A DNA stretch of 64,000 nucleotides, taken from the NCBI RefSeq assembly GCF_004916975.1, contig NZ_STGQ01000001.1, positions 1,078,993-1,142,992 of the forward strand. The letters run 5' to 3'. The notes beneath the pieces are model-generated. The model was not told where the DNA came from. It ran no database searches and worked only from the letters and a program-made list of their open reading frames with translations. This DNA comes from Paenibacillus dokdonensis (GTDB lineage Bacteria; Bacillota; Bacilli; Paenibacillales; Paenibacillaceae). Below are positions 8,803-17,307 of this stretch, piece by piece; the stretch's first letter is position 1; every line of letters begins with the position of its first letter. The position numbers and the translations under genes were made by a program.

Positions 8803-10059
8803 ATGGATACGAACATTCAAAACAGCTATAACGAAGCTAAAAAGCTTTATGAAAAGCATGGCGTAGACGTAGAGGACGTACTTGAACGGCTTTCCCGCAT
8901 CAAGATTTCACTGCATTGCTGGCAGGGGGATGATGTGAGGGGCTTTTTGAATAAAGGACAGGAGCTGAGCGGCGGCATTGCTGTTACAGGCAGCTATCCA
9001 GGCCGTGCAGGTACTCCTGACCAACTGAGACAGGATTTGGAGAAGGCATTCGAATTCATACCTGGACAGCATAAAGTCAACCTTCACGCGATTTATGCTG
9101 ACACGGAGGAGCATATTGACCTGGATGAGCTTGAGCCCAGGCATTTTGTGAATTGGGTGAGCTGGGCGAAGGAAAAGGGATTTGGCCTGGATTTTAATCC
9201 AACCTGTTTTTCGCATGATAAAGCCAAGGATGGTTTTACGCTCAGCCATTCTAATCCTGAGATTCGGGAATTTTGGATTAAGCATTGTAAGGCTTCCCGC
9301 AAAATCGCGGAATCTTTTGGCAGGGAACTGGGGCAGCCGTGCGTAACGAATTTCTGGATTCCGGACGGTTACAAGGATACGCCGGTCGATCGTTTGTCTC
9401 CGCGCGTAAGGCTTATGGAGTCACTCGATGATATTTTCAGCGAGCCGATCAGCGAGGAATATAATATCGATGCCGTGGAGAGTAAGCTGTTTGGTATCGG
9501 TTCTGAAAGCTATGTTGTCGGCTCGCATGAATTTTATATGGGATATGCTCTGACGCGCGGTAAAACGGTATGCTTTGATTCGGGACATTTCCACCCGACA
9601 GAAACCATCTCCAATAAACTTTCCTCATGGCTGTTGTTCGGAGATCAATTGCTCCTGCATGTCAGCCGTCCGGTACGTTGGGACAGCGATCATGTGGTGA
9701 CGATGGATGATGAGCTGCTGGATATTGCGCGGGAGCTGGTTCGCGGAGAACTGCTTGATAAGACACATATCGGTCTTGATTTCTTCGATGGAAGCATCAA
9801 TCATGTTGCAGCCTGGGTCATTGGAACAAGAAACACCTTAAAGGCGCTGCTGCGGGCAATGCTTGAGCCTGTCGATAAACTGAAAGAGATTGAGCTCGAG
9901 GGGGATTTCACCTCCCGACTGGCACTCGTGGAAGAATTCAAGTCCTATCCATTCGGAGCGATATGGGATTATTACTGTGCCAAGGCGGATACGCCGGTAA
10001 GAGAAGATTGGCTGGCTGAGGTCAAGCATTACGAGCAGGAAGTACTCTTCAAGAGATAA
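8803..10059 (+). CDS. rhaA: L-rhamnose isomerase
   Basis: The enzyme converts L-rhamnose to L-rhamnulose in the cytoplasm, using a divalent metal. Length (418 residues) and sequence match Rha[21 protein letters not shown] near residues 27-46, [32 protein letters not shown] and [12 protein letters not shown]. The start has GGAGGAGGA upstream. Last gene of the operon, 60 bases after rhaB and followed by a strong terminator. Gene order kinase then isomerase, with the rhamnosidase upstream, supports the pathway. Confidence 0.95.
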   Translation: MDTNIQNSYNEAKKLYEKHGVDVEDVLERLSRIKISLHCWQGDDVRGFLNKGQELSGGIAVTGSYPGRAGTPDQLRQDLEKAFEFIPGQHKVNLHAIYADTEEHIDLDELEPRHFVNWVSWAKEKGFGLDFNPTCFSHDKAKDGFTLSHSNPEIREFWIKHCKASRKIAESFGRELGQPCVTNFWIPDGYKDTPVDRLSPRVRLMESLDDIFSEPISEEYNIDAVESKLFGIGSESYVVGSHEFYMGYALTRGKTVCFDSGHFHPTETISNKLSSWLLFGDQLLLHVSRPVRWDSDHVVTMDDELLDIARELVRGELLDKTHIGLDFFDGSINHVAAWVIGTRNTLKALLRAMLEPVDKLKEIELEGDFTSRLALVEEFKSYPFGAIWDYYCAKADTPVREDWLAEVKHYEQEVLFKR

Positions 10060-10081
10060 CATGATTTCTATTCATATATGA

Positions 10082-10121
10082 AAAGACCGCATTCTCTCCA
10101 AAGAGAACGCGGTCTTTTTTT
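10082..10121 (+). terminator. Bidirectional terminator between rhaA and kduD
   Basis: AAAGACCGC (10082-10090) pairs with GCGGTCTTT (10109-10117), and TTCTCT pairs with AGAGAA inside. T residues follow on the plus strand and A residues precede it, so it can also stop kduD transcription on the minus strand. Confidence 0.85.
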
Positions 10122-10149
10122 CATGATAATATAAAATTGAACAATCAAG

Positions 10150-10902
10150 CTATCTTGCCATCCATCCGCCATCCACGCAAAGGACATGACCATTAACATA
10201 ATCCGAAGCGGAGGAGGCCAAGAAGACGGCTGCGCCCTGCAGATCCTCCGGCGTTCCCCAGCGTCCGGCAGGGATACGTTCCGTAATAGAGGCCATGCGC
10301 TTCTCGTCAGCTTGAATTTGAGCTGTATTATCGGTAATCATGTAACCGGGAGCGATGCCGTTGACCTGAACGCCGCTGGCGGCCCATTCGTTGGCGAATG
10401 CTTTGGTCAGACCGGCTACACCATGCTTGCTGGCTGTATATCCCGGAACATTGATGCCACCTTGGTAAGATAGCATGGAGCAGATATTGATGATTTTCCC
10501 GCTGCCACGCTCAATCATATGCCTGCCGGCAATCTGCGAGAGCAAAAAGACGCTATTCAGATTCAAGTCTATGACATCGAACCAATCTTTTTCACTGTGG
10601 TCCTTGGCAGGCGTCCGCCGGATCGTACCCGCATTATTAACGAGAATATCAATCTGTCCTGTTAATGACAGGGCTTGCTCGAACACCTTCTGAAGTCCCG
10701 CTGCATCGCTTAGGTCTGCTTCAATCGCCTTGCCCTTACGTCCCAATGCCTCAGCTTGGGTCACAGCCTCCTGGGAAGAGCTGCGTGCAACGCAAACCAC
10801 ATCGGCTCCTGCTTCGGCCAGGCCGATGGCTATGCCTTGACCGAGTCCGCCGGAGGTTCCGGTAATCAGAGCCGTTTTACCTTTCAGATTAAACAGATTC
10901 AT
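10150..10902 (-). CDS. kduD: 2-dehydro-3-deoxy-D-gluconate 5-dehydrogenase (short-chain dehydrogenase)
   Basis: A 250-residue short-chain dehydrogenase: cofactor motif TGTSGGLGQG near residues 14-23, NNAG near 89, catalytic YTASK (Tyr about 155, Lys about 159) and the C-terminal NGHVLCVDGGWMAR typical of KduD. It reduces 3-deoxy-D-glycero-2,5-hexodiulosonate to 2-keto-3-deoxygluconate, the step after KduI in breakdown of unsaturated galacturonate. It is the last gene of the minus-strand operon kduI, DeoR-type regulator, kduD. Without that context it could be read as a generic gluconate 5-dehydrogenase. Confidence 0.88.
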   Translation of the reverse strand: MNLFNLKGKTALITGTSGGLGQGIAIGLAEAGADVVCVARSSSQEAVTQAEALGRKGKAIEADLSDAAGLQKVFEQALSLTGQIDILVNNAGTIRRTPAKDHSEKDWFDVIDLNLNSVFLLSQIAGRHMIERGSGKIINICSMLSYQGGINVPGYTASKHGVAGLTKAFANEWAASGVQVNGIAPGYMITDNTAQIQADEKRMASITERIPAGRWGTPEDLQGAAVFLASSASDYVNGHVLCVDGGWMAR

Positions 10903-10933
10903 GTAATCATCCGCCCCTTATATACAATAGGGA

Positions 10934-11698
10934 TCAATGTTCTCCGCTCAGTTCAACCGGAATATTGGCTTGACGGTACTCCGATAGAACCGCTTCCGGC
11001 AGCCCATTGTCCGTAATCAAATGATCCAGCTCATGCAGCTTCGCGAAGGTACGAAGTGCGGTCTGTCCAAATTTATGATGGTCGATCACCGCGATGATTT
11101 CCCGGGCGGTGTCGATAAGAGCACGCTTGAATGCAATGAGCTCACCGGTATAGATGGAAAGTCCATGCTCAAGATGTATACCCGTAGCCGATATGAACGC
11201 TTTTTGAATGTTCAGTTCCTTCACATACGCTACGGCTTCTGGACCGGTCAGACTATTGCGGACCCGGTAGCCACCAGGAACAACGAGATTGATTTTATCT
11301 TTTTTGGAAAGCTCGCTGATGATATATACGTCATTAGTGATGACCGTGAGCTGGTGGTTAGGCAAAAGCCTGGCGATTTCCAGCGTGGTGCTGCCGCCGT
11401 CAAGCGCGATGATATCGCTCGGGTGAATTCTTGTCAGGGCTGCTGCCGCAATGCTCCTTTTTATCTCCAAGTGTCTGGAGATCGGTTCTTTCGATGGCAA
11501 AATGCCAAATTGATCCGATTGGGCAAGCACGGCGCCGCCATGAATGCGGCGAATCAATCCCTGTTCCTCCAGCCGGGTCAGGTCTTCACGGATGGTTTTG
11601 CCCGTAACATTTAATGTATCGCTCAAATCCGTCACGGTGACCTCTTTGTTTGTCAGCAGTACTTCCATAATCTTCTCGTGCCGCAGTATCGGGTTCAT
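10934..11698 (-). CDS. DeoR-family transcriptional regulator
   Basis: This 254-residue regulator has an N-terminal DeoR helix-turn-helix (VTVTDLSDTLNVTGKTIRED, then LEEQGLIRRIHGGAVL) and a C-terminal sugar-phosphate-sensing domain (IALDGGSTTLEIARLLP, VITNDVYIISEL). ATG 11698 is preferred because GAGG lies seven bases upstream; a TTG two codons earlier lacks this spacing. It lies between kduI and kduD and most likely controls that operon through the phased TGAAC repeats at 12600-12633. The effector would be an intermediate of uronate breakdown; that is inference. Confidence 0.87.
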   Translation of the reverse strand: MNPILRHEKIMEVLLTNKEVTVTDLSDTLNVTGKTIREDLTRLEEQGLIRRIHGGAVLAQSDQFGILPSKEPISRHLEIKRSIAAAALTRIHPSDIIALDGGSTTLEIARLLPNHQLTVITNDVYIISELSKKDKINLVVPGGYRVRNSLTGPEAVAYVKELNIQKAFISATGIHLEHGLSIYTGELIAFKRALIDTAREIIAVIDHHKFGQTALRTFAKLHELDHLITDNGLPEAVLSEYRQANIPVELSGEH

Positions 11699-11747
11699 AA
11701 ACAAGCCTCATTTCAAATCAGGAAAATATAAATCACTATTCTATTCT

Positions 11748-12581
11748 CTATAATAATTCCTTCATATTAACGGGGTCCATATCGGAATAGATTTTGTTAT
11801 CGCCGGCCATACCCCAGATAAATGTATAATTGCTCGTACCGACGCCGCTATGAATGGACCAGCTTGGAGAGATGACAGCCTGTTCGTTACGCATAACAAT
11901 ATGGCGTGTTTCGCTTGGTTCACCCATCAGATGAATGGCAACCGCATCCTCAGGCAGATCAAAATACATATAAGCTTCCATCCGGCGTGGATGTACATGG
12001 GCTGGCATCGTATTCCACATATTACCCGTTTTAAGCAGAGTCATACCCATGACAAGCTGTGAGCTCTGAATGCCATTTTGATGGATGAACCGATAGATGG
12101 TGCGGTCGTTGGAATTTTCGATTGCACCCAGATCCGCTGATTCGGCTTCGGCAAGGGTAGCTTTTTGAGTCGGATACGACTGGTGGGCCGTTGCGGAATT
12201 CAGATAGAATTTTGCAGGGCTTTCAGTGTCCAGACTTTTGAAGATAACCTCCCGGTTGCCCATGCCGACAAACAGGCATTCCTTGTGATCAAGCTCGTGT
12301 TCCTGGCCTTCCACGATGACGACACCTTTTCCGCCTACGTTAATGATACCGATTTCACGGCGCTCCAGAAAAAAGCTGACTCCGAGCTCTTTTAAATCCA
12401 TATCCAGCTTGATCTCTTCCGCGATCGGAAAAGCTCCACCAATGATGAGTCGGTCTTCGTGAGTCAGCACGAGCTCCAGATGATTCGGGATAAAGAGCTT
12501 AGGGATATGAAATTCTTCGCGCAGGCGCGCAGTATCAAACTGTTTTACTTCCCGTGGATGTGAGGCATATCTTCTTTCCAA
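11748..12581 (-). CDS. kduI: 5-dehydro-4-deoxy-D-glucuronate isomerase
   Basis: A cupin isomerase of 277 residues, matching the usual length of about 278. It opens 4-deoxy-L-threo-5-hexosulose uronate, the product of unsaturated uronic acid, towards the KduD substrate. Diagnostic parts are REEFHIPKLFIP, HEDRLIIGGAFPI near residues 44-56 and the metal-site region PAHVHPRRMEAYMYFDLPE. The TTG at 12581 is preferred: it has AAAGGGAG eight bases upstream and gives the conserved N-terminus MERRYASHPREV. The ATG at 12605 would add eight residues and lies inside the operator repeats. Confidence 0.93.
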   Translation of the reverse strand: MERRYASHPREVKQFDTARLREEFHIPKLFIPNHLELVLTHEDRLIIGGAFPIAEEIKLDMDLKELGVSFFLERREIGIINVGGKGVVIVEGQEHELDHKECLFVGMGNREVIFKSLDTESPAKFYLNSATAHQSYPTQKATLAEAESADLGAIENSNDRTIYRFIHQNGIQSSQLVMGMTLLKTGNMWNTMPAHVHPRRMEAYMYFDLPEDAVAIHLMGEPSETRHIVMRNEQAVISPSWSIHSGVGTSNYTFIWGMAGDNKIYSDMDPVNMKELL

Positions 12582-12599
12582 GACAAACACTCCCTTTAG

Positions 12600-12661
12600 G
12601 TTCATTTATGTTCAATACGTTCATATAGGTTCACATTATATCTTTTTTAAGCTTTTAGCAA
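12600..12661 (-). promoter_or_regulatory. kduI promoter with four phased TGAAC repeats
   Basis: On the minus strand TGAAC occurs four times, at plus-strand starts 12600, 12610, 12619 and 12629, that is with 10, 9 and 10 base steps, one helical turn each. Just upstream is TATAAT (12640-12635) and a weak -35 TTGCTA (12661-12656) with a 15-base spacer. The repeats cover the start of the transcript, a good place for the DeoR-type repressor. The rest of the 12662-12942 gap holds an inverted repeat (12754-12772) and no clear gene. Confidence 0.55.
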
Positions 12662-12753
12662 CCTCTTTCTGATCTGAAAATATTCGTAGAAGTGACCCGT
12701 TCCAAACCGCTAAAGGCCGAAGTTGGATCTTTTTGTATATAAAAAACAGAAGT

Positions 12754-12772
12754 GCTTATCTTATTGATAAGC
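12754..12772. repeat. Inverted repeat upstream of kbl
   Basis: GCTTATC (12754-12760) and GATAAGC (12766-12772) are perfect complements around TTATT. There is no clear T tract, so it may be an operator or a short hairpin. It lies in the 361-base divergent gap between kduI and kbl. Confidence 0.4.
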
Positions 12773-12942
12773 CTGTTTAGCATGGATATTAAAAATTTTA
12801 TGTATTTCATTGTCCTTGGTGGATGTACAAATGAATTAAAAGATGCTACATTGAAGATAAATAATCTCTTGTATGGTAAGGGTTTTTAATATTATTAATG
12901 TCCTCCACTTAAGGACACTTGTATATTTGGGAGGGATTCGCC

Positions 12943-14133
12943 ATGTCTAGTCATTCACTCGATCAGTTTTTAACAGAGAATATCGAGGATTTAAAGAGCA
13001 AGGGCTTATACAACGTCATTGATCCCCTGCAGGGACCGAACGGACCAACCATTCTTATTGAAGGAAAAAACCTAATTAATTTGTCTTCCAACAATTATTT
13101 AGGATTAGCTACGGATGAACGGCTGGTCGAAGCTTCTGTCCAGGCGACGAAAAAATACGGCGCAGGCGCCGGTGCTGTGAGAACGATTAACGGAACGCTG
13201 GATCTGCATCTGGAATTGGAACGGAAGCTGGCTGAATTCAAACACACCGAGGCCGTAATTACCTACCAATCGGGATTCAACTGTAACATGGCTGCCATTT
13301 CCGCGGTTATGGACAAAAATGACGCCATTTTATCCGATGAGCTGAATCATGCTTCCATCATCGACGGATGCCGCTTGTCCAGAGCCAAAACCATCCGTTT
13401 CAAGCATTCGGATATGGAGGATCTAAAAGCGCAGGCCAAAGCCGCCAAAGAATCAGGTCTGTACAATAAAATCATGGTCATTACCGACGGCGTGTTCTCC
13501 ATGGATGGCGATATCGCGAAGCTGCCGGAAATCGTGGAGATTGCAGAAGAGTTTGATCTTATTACTTATGTGGATGATGCACATGGATCAGGTGTTCTCG
13601 GTGGTGGAGCCGGAACGGTGAAGCATTTTGGATTGTCCGACCGGATTGACTTCCAAATTGGTACGCTTTCCAAAGCCATCGGCGTTGTTGGCGGATATGT
13701 GGCTGGCACGAAGAAGCTTATTGAATGGTTGAAGCTTAGAAGCCGTCCGTTCCTGTTCTCGACGGCAATGCCGCCAGCCTCGGTGGCTGCATGTATCGCT
13801 TCGGTGGATATTTTGATGAATGACAAGACTTTGATCAAGAAGCTTTGGGAAAACGGAGATTTCCTGAAGAGCGAGCTGAAAAAGCTTGGATTTAACGTCG
13901 GCCACAGTGAAACGCCAATTACCCCTTGCATTATCGGGGATGAAGTGAAGACACAGGAATTCAGCAAACGTTTGTATGAAGAAGGCGTATATGCCAAAGC
14001 GATCGTATTCCCAACGGTCCCTAAAGGAACCGGGCGGATTCGTAATATGCCTACGGCTGCCCACAGCAAAGAAATGCTTGAGCAGGTTGTTTCTACTTAC
14101 GAAAAGGTAGGCAAGGAATTGTCAATTATCTAA
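12943..14133 (+). CDS. kbl: Glycine C-acetyltransferase (2-amino-3-ketobutyrate CoA ligase)
   Basis: The PLP enzyme splits 2-amino-3-oxobutyrate with CoA into glycine and acetyl-CoA, the second step of threonine breakdown. It has 396 residues, the family norm. Visible motifs are [16 protein letters not shown] near 39-54, the cofactor region [20 protein letters not shown] and the Schiff-base lysine in [12 protein letters not shown] (about residue 244). ATG 12943 has GGGAGGG nine bases upstream; the TTG at 12919 has none. It is paired with the dehydrogenase gene downstream. The same fold includes 8-amino-7-oxononanoate synthase, but the tdh neighbour decides. Confidence 0.93.
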   Translation: MSSHSLDQFLTENIEDLKSKGLYNVIDPLQGPNGPTILIEGKNLINLSSNNYLGLATDERLVEASVQATKKYGAGAGAVRTINGTLDLHLELERKLAEFKHTEAVITYQSGFNCNMAAISAVMDKNDAILSDELNHASIIDGCRLSRAKTIRFKHSDMEDLKAQAKAAKESGLYNKIMVITDGVFSMDGDIAKLPEIVEIAEEFDLITYVDDAHGSGVLGGGAGTVKHFGLSDRIDFQIGTLSKAIGVVGGYVAGTKKLIEWLKLRSRPFLFSTAMPPASVAACIASVDILMNDKTLIKKLWENGDFLKSELKKLGFNVGHSETPITPCIIGDEVKTQEFSKRLYEEGVYAKAIVFPTVPKGTGRIRNMPTAAHSKEMLEQVVSTYEKVGKELSII

Positions 14134-14172
14134 AGCCGCCTGCCGGGGGAAGCCAAATGGGGAGGAATAACG

Positions 14173-15135
14173 ATGAAAAGAATTTTGGTGACGGGTGCAT
14201 TAGGCCAGATTGGATCGGAACTGGTCGCCAAACTGAGACAAACGTATGGTGCTGACCAAGTCATTGCCACTGACGTGAGAATGTCGGGGCATGAAATTAC
14301 AAGATCAGGCCCTTTTGAAACATTGGATGTGACCAATGATAAGGCCATGTTTGAGATTGCCAAACGGCATCAGGTGGACACCGTCATCCACTTGGCGGCA
14401 CTTCTGTCCGCAACAGCCGAAGAGAAGCCGCTTTTGGCTTGGAATCTGAATATGGGCGGTCTGGTCAATGCGCTTGAAGTGTCGAGAGAACTGGGCTGCC
14501 AGTTCTTTACGCCAAGCTCTATCGGCGCATTTGGGCCATCCACGCCAAAAGACAATACGCCGCAGGACACGATTCAGCGTCCGACCACGATGTATGGTGT
14601 GAATAAAGTGTCCGGTGAGCTTCTATGCGACTATTATTTTCATAAATATGGCCTGGATACCAGAGGTATCCGTTTTCCGGGCCTCATCTCCTATGTGACT
14701 CCACCCGGAGGAGGTACGACGGATTATGCTGTCGAGATATATTACGCAGCAGTCAGCAAGGGCCGTTATGCTTCGTTTATTGATAAGGGCACCTATATGG
14801 ATATGATGTATATGCCGGATGCATTGGATGGAATCGTTCAGCTGATGGAGGCAGACGCGTCCAAGCTCACACACCGGAATGCGTTTAACGTGACCGCGAT
14901 GAGCGTAGATCCGGAAGCGATCGCTGCTTCCATACGCACAAACATGCCGTCCTTCGTCCTGGAATACCAGGTGGATCCGAAGAGACAGGCTATTGCCGAA
15001 AGCTGGCCGAATTTCATTGATGCCTCTGCCGCAGCTTCGGAATGGGGCTTTAAGGCAAAATATGATTTGGATGCAATGACATCGGATATGCTGAGCCAGC
15101 TGAGTTCCAAGGAAGTACTTGCTAAGAAGGCTTAA
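14173..15135 (+). CDS. tdh: L-threonine 3-dehydrogenase, epimerase-like (extended SDR) type
   Basis: A 320-residue NAD-dependent extended short-chain dehydrogenase that oxidises L-threonine to 2-amino-3-oxobutyrate, the substrate of Kbl. The Rossmann motif GALGQIGSEL is at residues 7-16, HLAALLSATAEEKP near 75, the SSIGAFGPSTP loop near 116 and the catalytic YGVNKVSGE near 138-146. This is the short-chain form and not the zinc-dependent E. coli type. RBS GGGGAGGA precedes the ATG; the gap from kbl is 39 bases, so the two form an operon ending in a strong terminator. Confidence 0.9.
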   Translation: MKRILVTGALGQIGSELVAKLRQTYGADQVIATDVRMSGHEITRSGPFETLDVTNDKAMFEIAKRHQVDTVIHLAALLSATAEEKPLLAWNLNMGGLVNALEVSRELGCQFFTPSSIGAFGPSTPKDNTPQDTIQRPTTMYGVNKVSGELLCDYYFHKYGLDTRGIRFPGLISYVTPPGGGTTDYAVEIYYAAVSKGRYASFIDKGTYMDMMYMPDALDGIVQLMEADASKLTHRNAFNVTAMSVDPEAIAASIRTNMPSFVLEYQVDPKRQAIAESWPNFIDASAAASEWGFKAKYDLDAMTSDMLSQLSSKEVLAKKA

Positions 15136-15175
15136 AGGAAGACGGGAATATTATATCTGCAATATGAGTTTTATT

Positions 15176-15226
15176 ATAGGCTGTCTGCGTTATCCGAAAT
15201 TGGATAACGCAGACAGCCTATTTTTA
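15176..15226 (+). terminator. Strong terminator of the kbl-tdh operon
   Basis: A perfect 20-base-pair stem (15176-15195 with 15202-15221) closes a six-base loop, followed by TTTTT. Confidence 0.93.
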
Positions 15227-15320
15227 ATGATTACATCCTTTTCATCTCATCAAAGATTGGCTGAGCAGTGATGTTTTCTCGCACCCGATATCTGGTCATG
15301 CATACAGAGGGTGAACTATA

Positions 15321-15386
15321 ATGAAGAATGTACCCAAGCATGCTTGGGTACTAATTTTCCGGGAGACAGGAGATGCAAATCCATGA
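15321..15386 (+). CDS. 21-codon leader ORF overlapping the S9 peptidase start
   Basis: ATG at 15321 has GAGGGTG seven bases upstream and opens a 21-residue frame (MKNVPKHAWVLIFRETGDAN then P). Its stop TGA overlaps the ATG of the peptidase gene as ATGA, an arrangement typical of translational coupling. The frame contains a perfect 22-base palindrome at 15330-15351 that could fold in the mRNA. No known family is recognised. It may be a leader peptide, a translated fragment without function, or chance. Confidence 0.4.
   Translation: MKNVPKHAWVLIFRETGDANP
15330..15351. repeat. Perfect 22-base palindrome ahead of the S9 peptidase
   Basis: GTACCCAAGCA is followed immediately by its exact reverse complement. 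It could be a protein-binding site or, in RNA, a nine-pair hairpin with a tight loop that sits inside the leader ORF and upstream of the peptidase ribosome binding site. Confidence 0.6.
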
Positions 15387-17179
15387 TTCAATTTCCGAAG
15401 CCAGATGTGGAGCAATTTTTCCAGACGTATATCATTCGATCCTTTGGCGTAAGCAGCGACGAGTCGCGGCTTGTATTCAGCACTACGCTCAGTGGCAAAT
15501 TCAATTTATGGGCTATGGATTTGAAAGGGGAAACTTCCTATCCGTTCCCGATTACGTACAACGACCAGATGTGCAGTTTTATCAAGCTGGATCCTCAGGG
15601 CAGACAGATCCTAACGGCATTTGACCGTGATGGAAATGAAAATTACCAGCTGAACGCACTGAGATGGAATGGCGGCGAGCCGATGCCGCTGTTTGAAGGC
15701 GCTTCACCGGATGATAAGCATGAATTCGTGCATTTATCCGAAGATGGAAAACGGATCTACTATATGACTTCCAAAGACAATCCTAATTTCCTGAATTCCC
15801 GTGTATACCATTTGGAGTCGAAGGAAGACCAGCTGCTTGTGGAGGGGAAGGATACAACAACAGAAATGAGCGCTGTCAGCCCGGATGAGAAGACGATAGC
15901 CATTACCAAAATGTATGCCAATACCTACTATGTGAGTTATATTATCCGCGAAGGCGGGGAAGAGGTATGCCTTACACCATCACCGGAGCAGGTCCATACT
16001 TCTGGAAATGTACAGTTCCTGGATAATGAGAATGTCATTTTCACAACGGATTTTGATTCGGAATTTACATATATGGCACACTACAATATCAAAGATGGAA
16101 CCTTTAAAAGGCTCTGCGAGATTGAAAGGGAAACGGTAAATTTACTTCGTCTGCATAAGGAATCGGGCACCGTGTATATCGTGACGGAAAAGGGCGTTGA
16201 AGACCATTTGTATGCCTACGCACTTGACAGCGGCGAGCTGACATCCATACCGCTTCCTTCCGATATTCTCGATCAGCTTGTGGTGACCCGTTCCGGTCAT
16301 CTGTATATTTTGGGACGCGGAGCGGTTAAGCCGTCTAATATTTACCGTTATGATGGCAGCAGCTGGACTATGCTGACCCAAAACGTTATGACCGGCTTAA
16401 CGGAGGATGATCTGGTTGCCCCAGATGTCGTAACCTACAATTCATTTGACGGAATGGAGATTGAAGCGCTCCTCTTCCGTGCCAAAGAGCATACGGCTAA
16501 CGGCTATACGGTATTCTGGCCGCATGGTGGCCCACAGGCTGCGGAGCGTAAACAGTTTCGCGCGATGTTCCAGTACATTATTGCACAGGGCTACAATATT
16601 TTCTGTCCGAATTTCCGCGGCAGTACCGGCTATGGCAGCTCCTTCGTGAAGCTGGTGGAACAGGACTGGGGAGAAGGACCACGCAAGGACTGTCTGGCCG
16701 GGATGGAATGGTTGTTTGAGCAGGGCATATCCAGCCGCGACCGGCTATTCGTTCTTGGAGGAAGCTATGGAGGATACATGACGCTGCTGCTTGCCGGACG
16801 GAATCCGGAATACTTCAAGGCTGCAATCGACATTTTTGGAGTGAGCAATCTGTTCACATTCTACAATTCGGTTCCGGATCACTGGAAGCCAATCATGGAG
16901 CAGTGGCTTGGCGATCCGGAGCGCGACCGCGAGCGGTTCATCAAGGATACTCCGATTACGTATCTCGACAATATGGTAAATCCGATGCTGATTATTCAAG
17001 GCGCCAATGATCCACGGGTTGTCAAAGCTGAGTCTGATCAGATTGTCGAAGCGCTTCAGGCCCAAGGCCGCGATGTGGAATATATCGTATTTGATGATGA
17101 AGGTCATGGTATTACGAAGAAGGCCAACGAAAAGGTTGCTTACGCGCGTATGGTAGAGTTTCTGAACCGCTGCCAATAG
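15383..17179 (+). CDS. S9 family peptidase (prolyl oligopeptidase / acylaminoacyl-peptidase type)
   Basis: A cytoplasmic serine peptidase of 598 residues that cleaves short peptides. Residues about 1-350 are propeller blades that gate access (VSSDESRLVFSTTLSGKFNLW, LSEDGKRIYYMTSKD). The alpha/beta-hydrolase domain follows, with GGSYGGYM near 458-465 (nucleophile Ser), Asp in GANDPRVV and His in DDEGHGITKK near the C-terminus: a complete triad. Start ATG 15383 has AGGAG ten bases upstream; a longer in-frame start at 15311 has no site and would run through the palindrome. No export signal. Its relation to the threonine genes upstream is unclear. Confidence 0.85.
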   Translation: MIQFPKPDVEQFFQTYIIRSFGVSSDESRLVFSTTLSGKFNLWAMDLKGETSYPFPITYNDQMCSFIKLDPQGRQILTAFDRDGNENYQLNALRWNGGEPMPLFEGASPDDKHEFVHLSEDGKRIYYMTSKDNPNFLNSRVYHLESKEDQLLVEGKDTTTEMSAVSPDEKTIAITKMYANTYYVSYIIREGGEEVCLTPSPEQVHTSGNVQFLDNENVIFTTDFDSEFTYMAHYNIKDGTFKRLCEIERETVNLLRLHKESGTVYIVTEKGVEDHLYAYALDSGELTSIPLPSDILDQLVVTRSGHLYILGRGAVKPSNIYRYDGSSWTMLTQNVMTGLTEDDLVAPDVVTYNSFDGMEIEALLFRAKEHTANGYTVFWPHGGPQAAERKQFRAMFQYIIAQGYNIFCPNFRGSTGYGSSFVKLVEQDWGEGPRKDCLAGMEWLFEQGISSRDRLFVLGGSYGGYMTLLLAGRNPEYFKAAIDIFGVSNLFTFYNSVPDHWKPIMEQWLGDPERDRERFIKDTPITYLDNMVNPMLIIQGANDPRVVKAESDQIVEALQAQGRDVEYIVFDDEGHGITKKANEKVAYARMVEFLNRCQ

Positions 17180-17204
17180 GGGAATGTTTATATCCAATTC
17201 GAAG

Positions 17205-17230
17205 GGGCTCCCAATCAGGGAGTCCTTTTT
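17205..17230 (+). terminator. Terminator after the S9 peptidase gene
   Basis: GGGCTCCC (17205-17212) pairs with GGGAGTCC (17218-17225), one G-U pair, five-base loop, then five T. Confidence 0.8.
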
Positions 17231-17253
17231 ATATAGGGCAATCGAAACTAGAC

Positions 17254-17307
17254 TGGACAATAACTTGCTGCCTAGTTATAATACTTTTTATTATACTTTT
17301 AATAATG
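17254..17307 (+). promoter_or_regulatory. Promoter of the ROK regulator with a direct repeat downstream of the -10
   Basis: TGGACA (17254-17259), 17-base spacer, TATAAT (17277-17282). Right after it the element TTATAATACTTTT / TATTATACTTTT is repeated in tandem, covering the likely transcription start, which would suit autoregulation by the ROK protein. Confidence 0.65.

Noticed and set aside
15300..15352. Possible T-box-like leader before the S9 peptidase (AGGGTGAACT and GGGTAC)
   Set aside because: The conserved T-box bulge sequence and a specifier loop are missing and the region between terminator and gene is too short.
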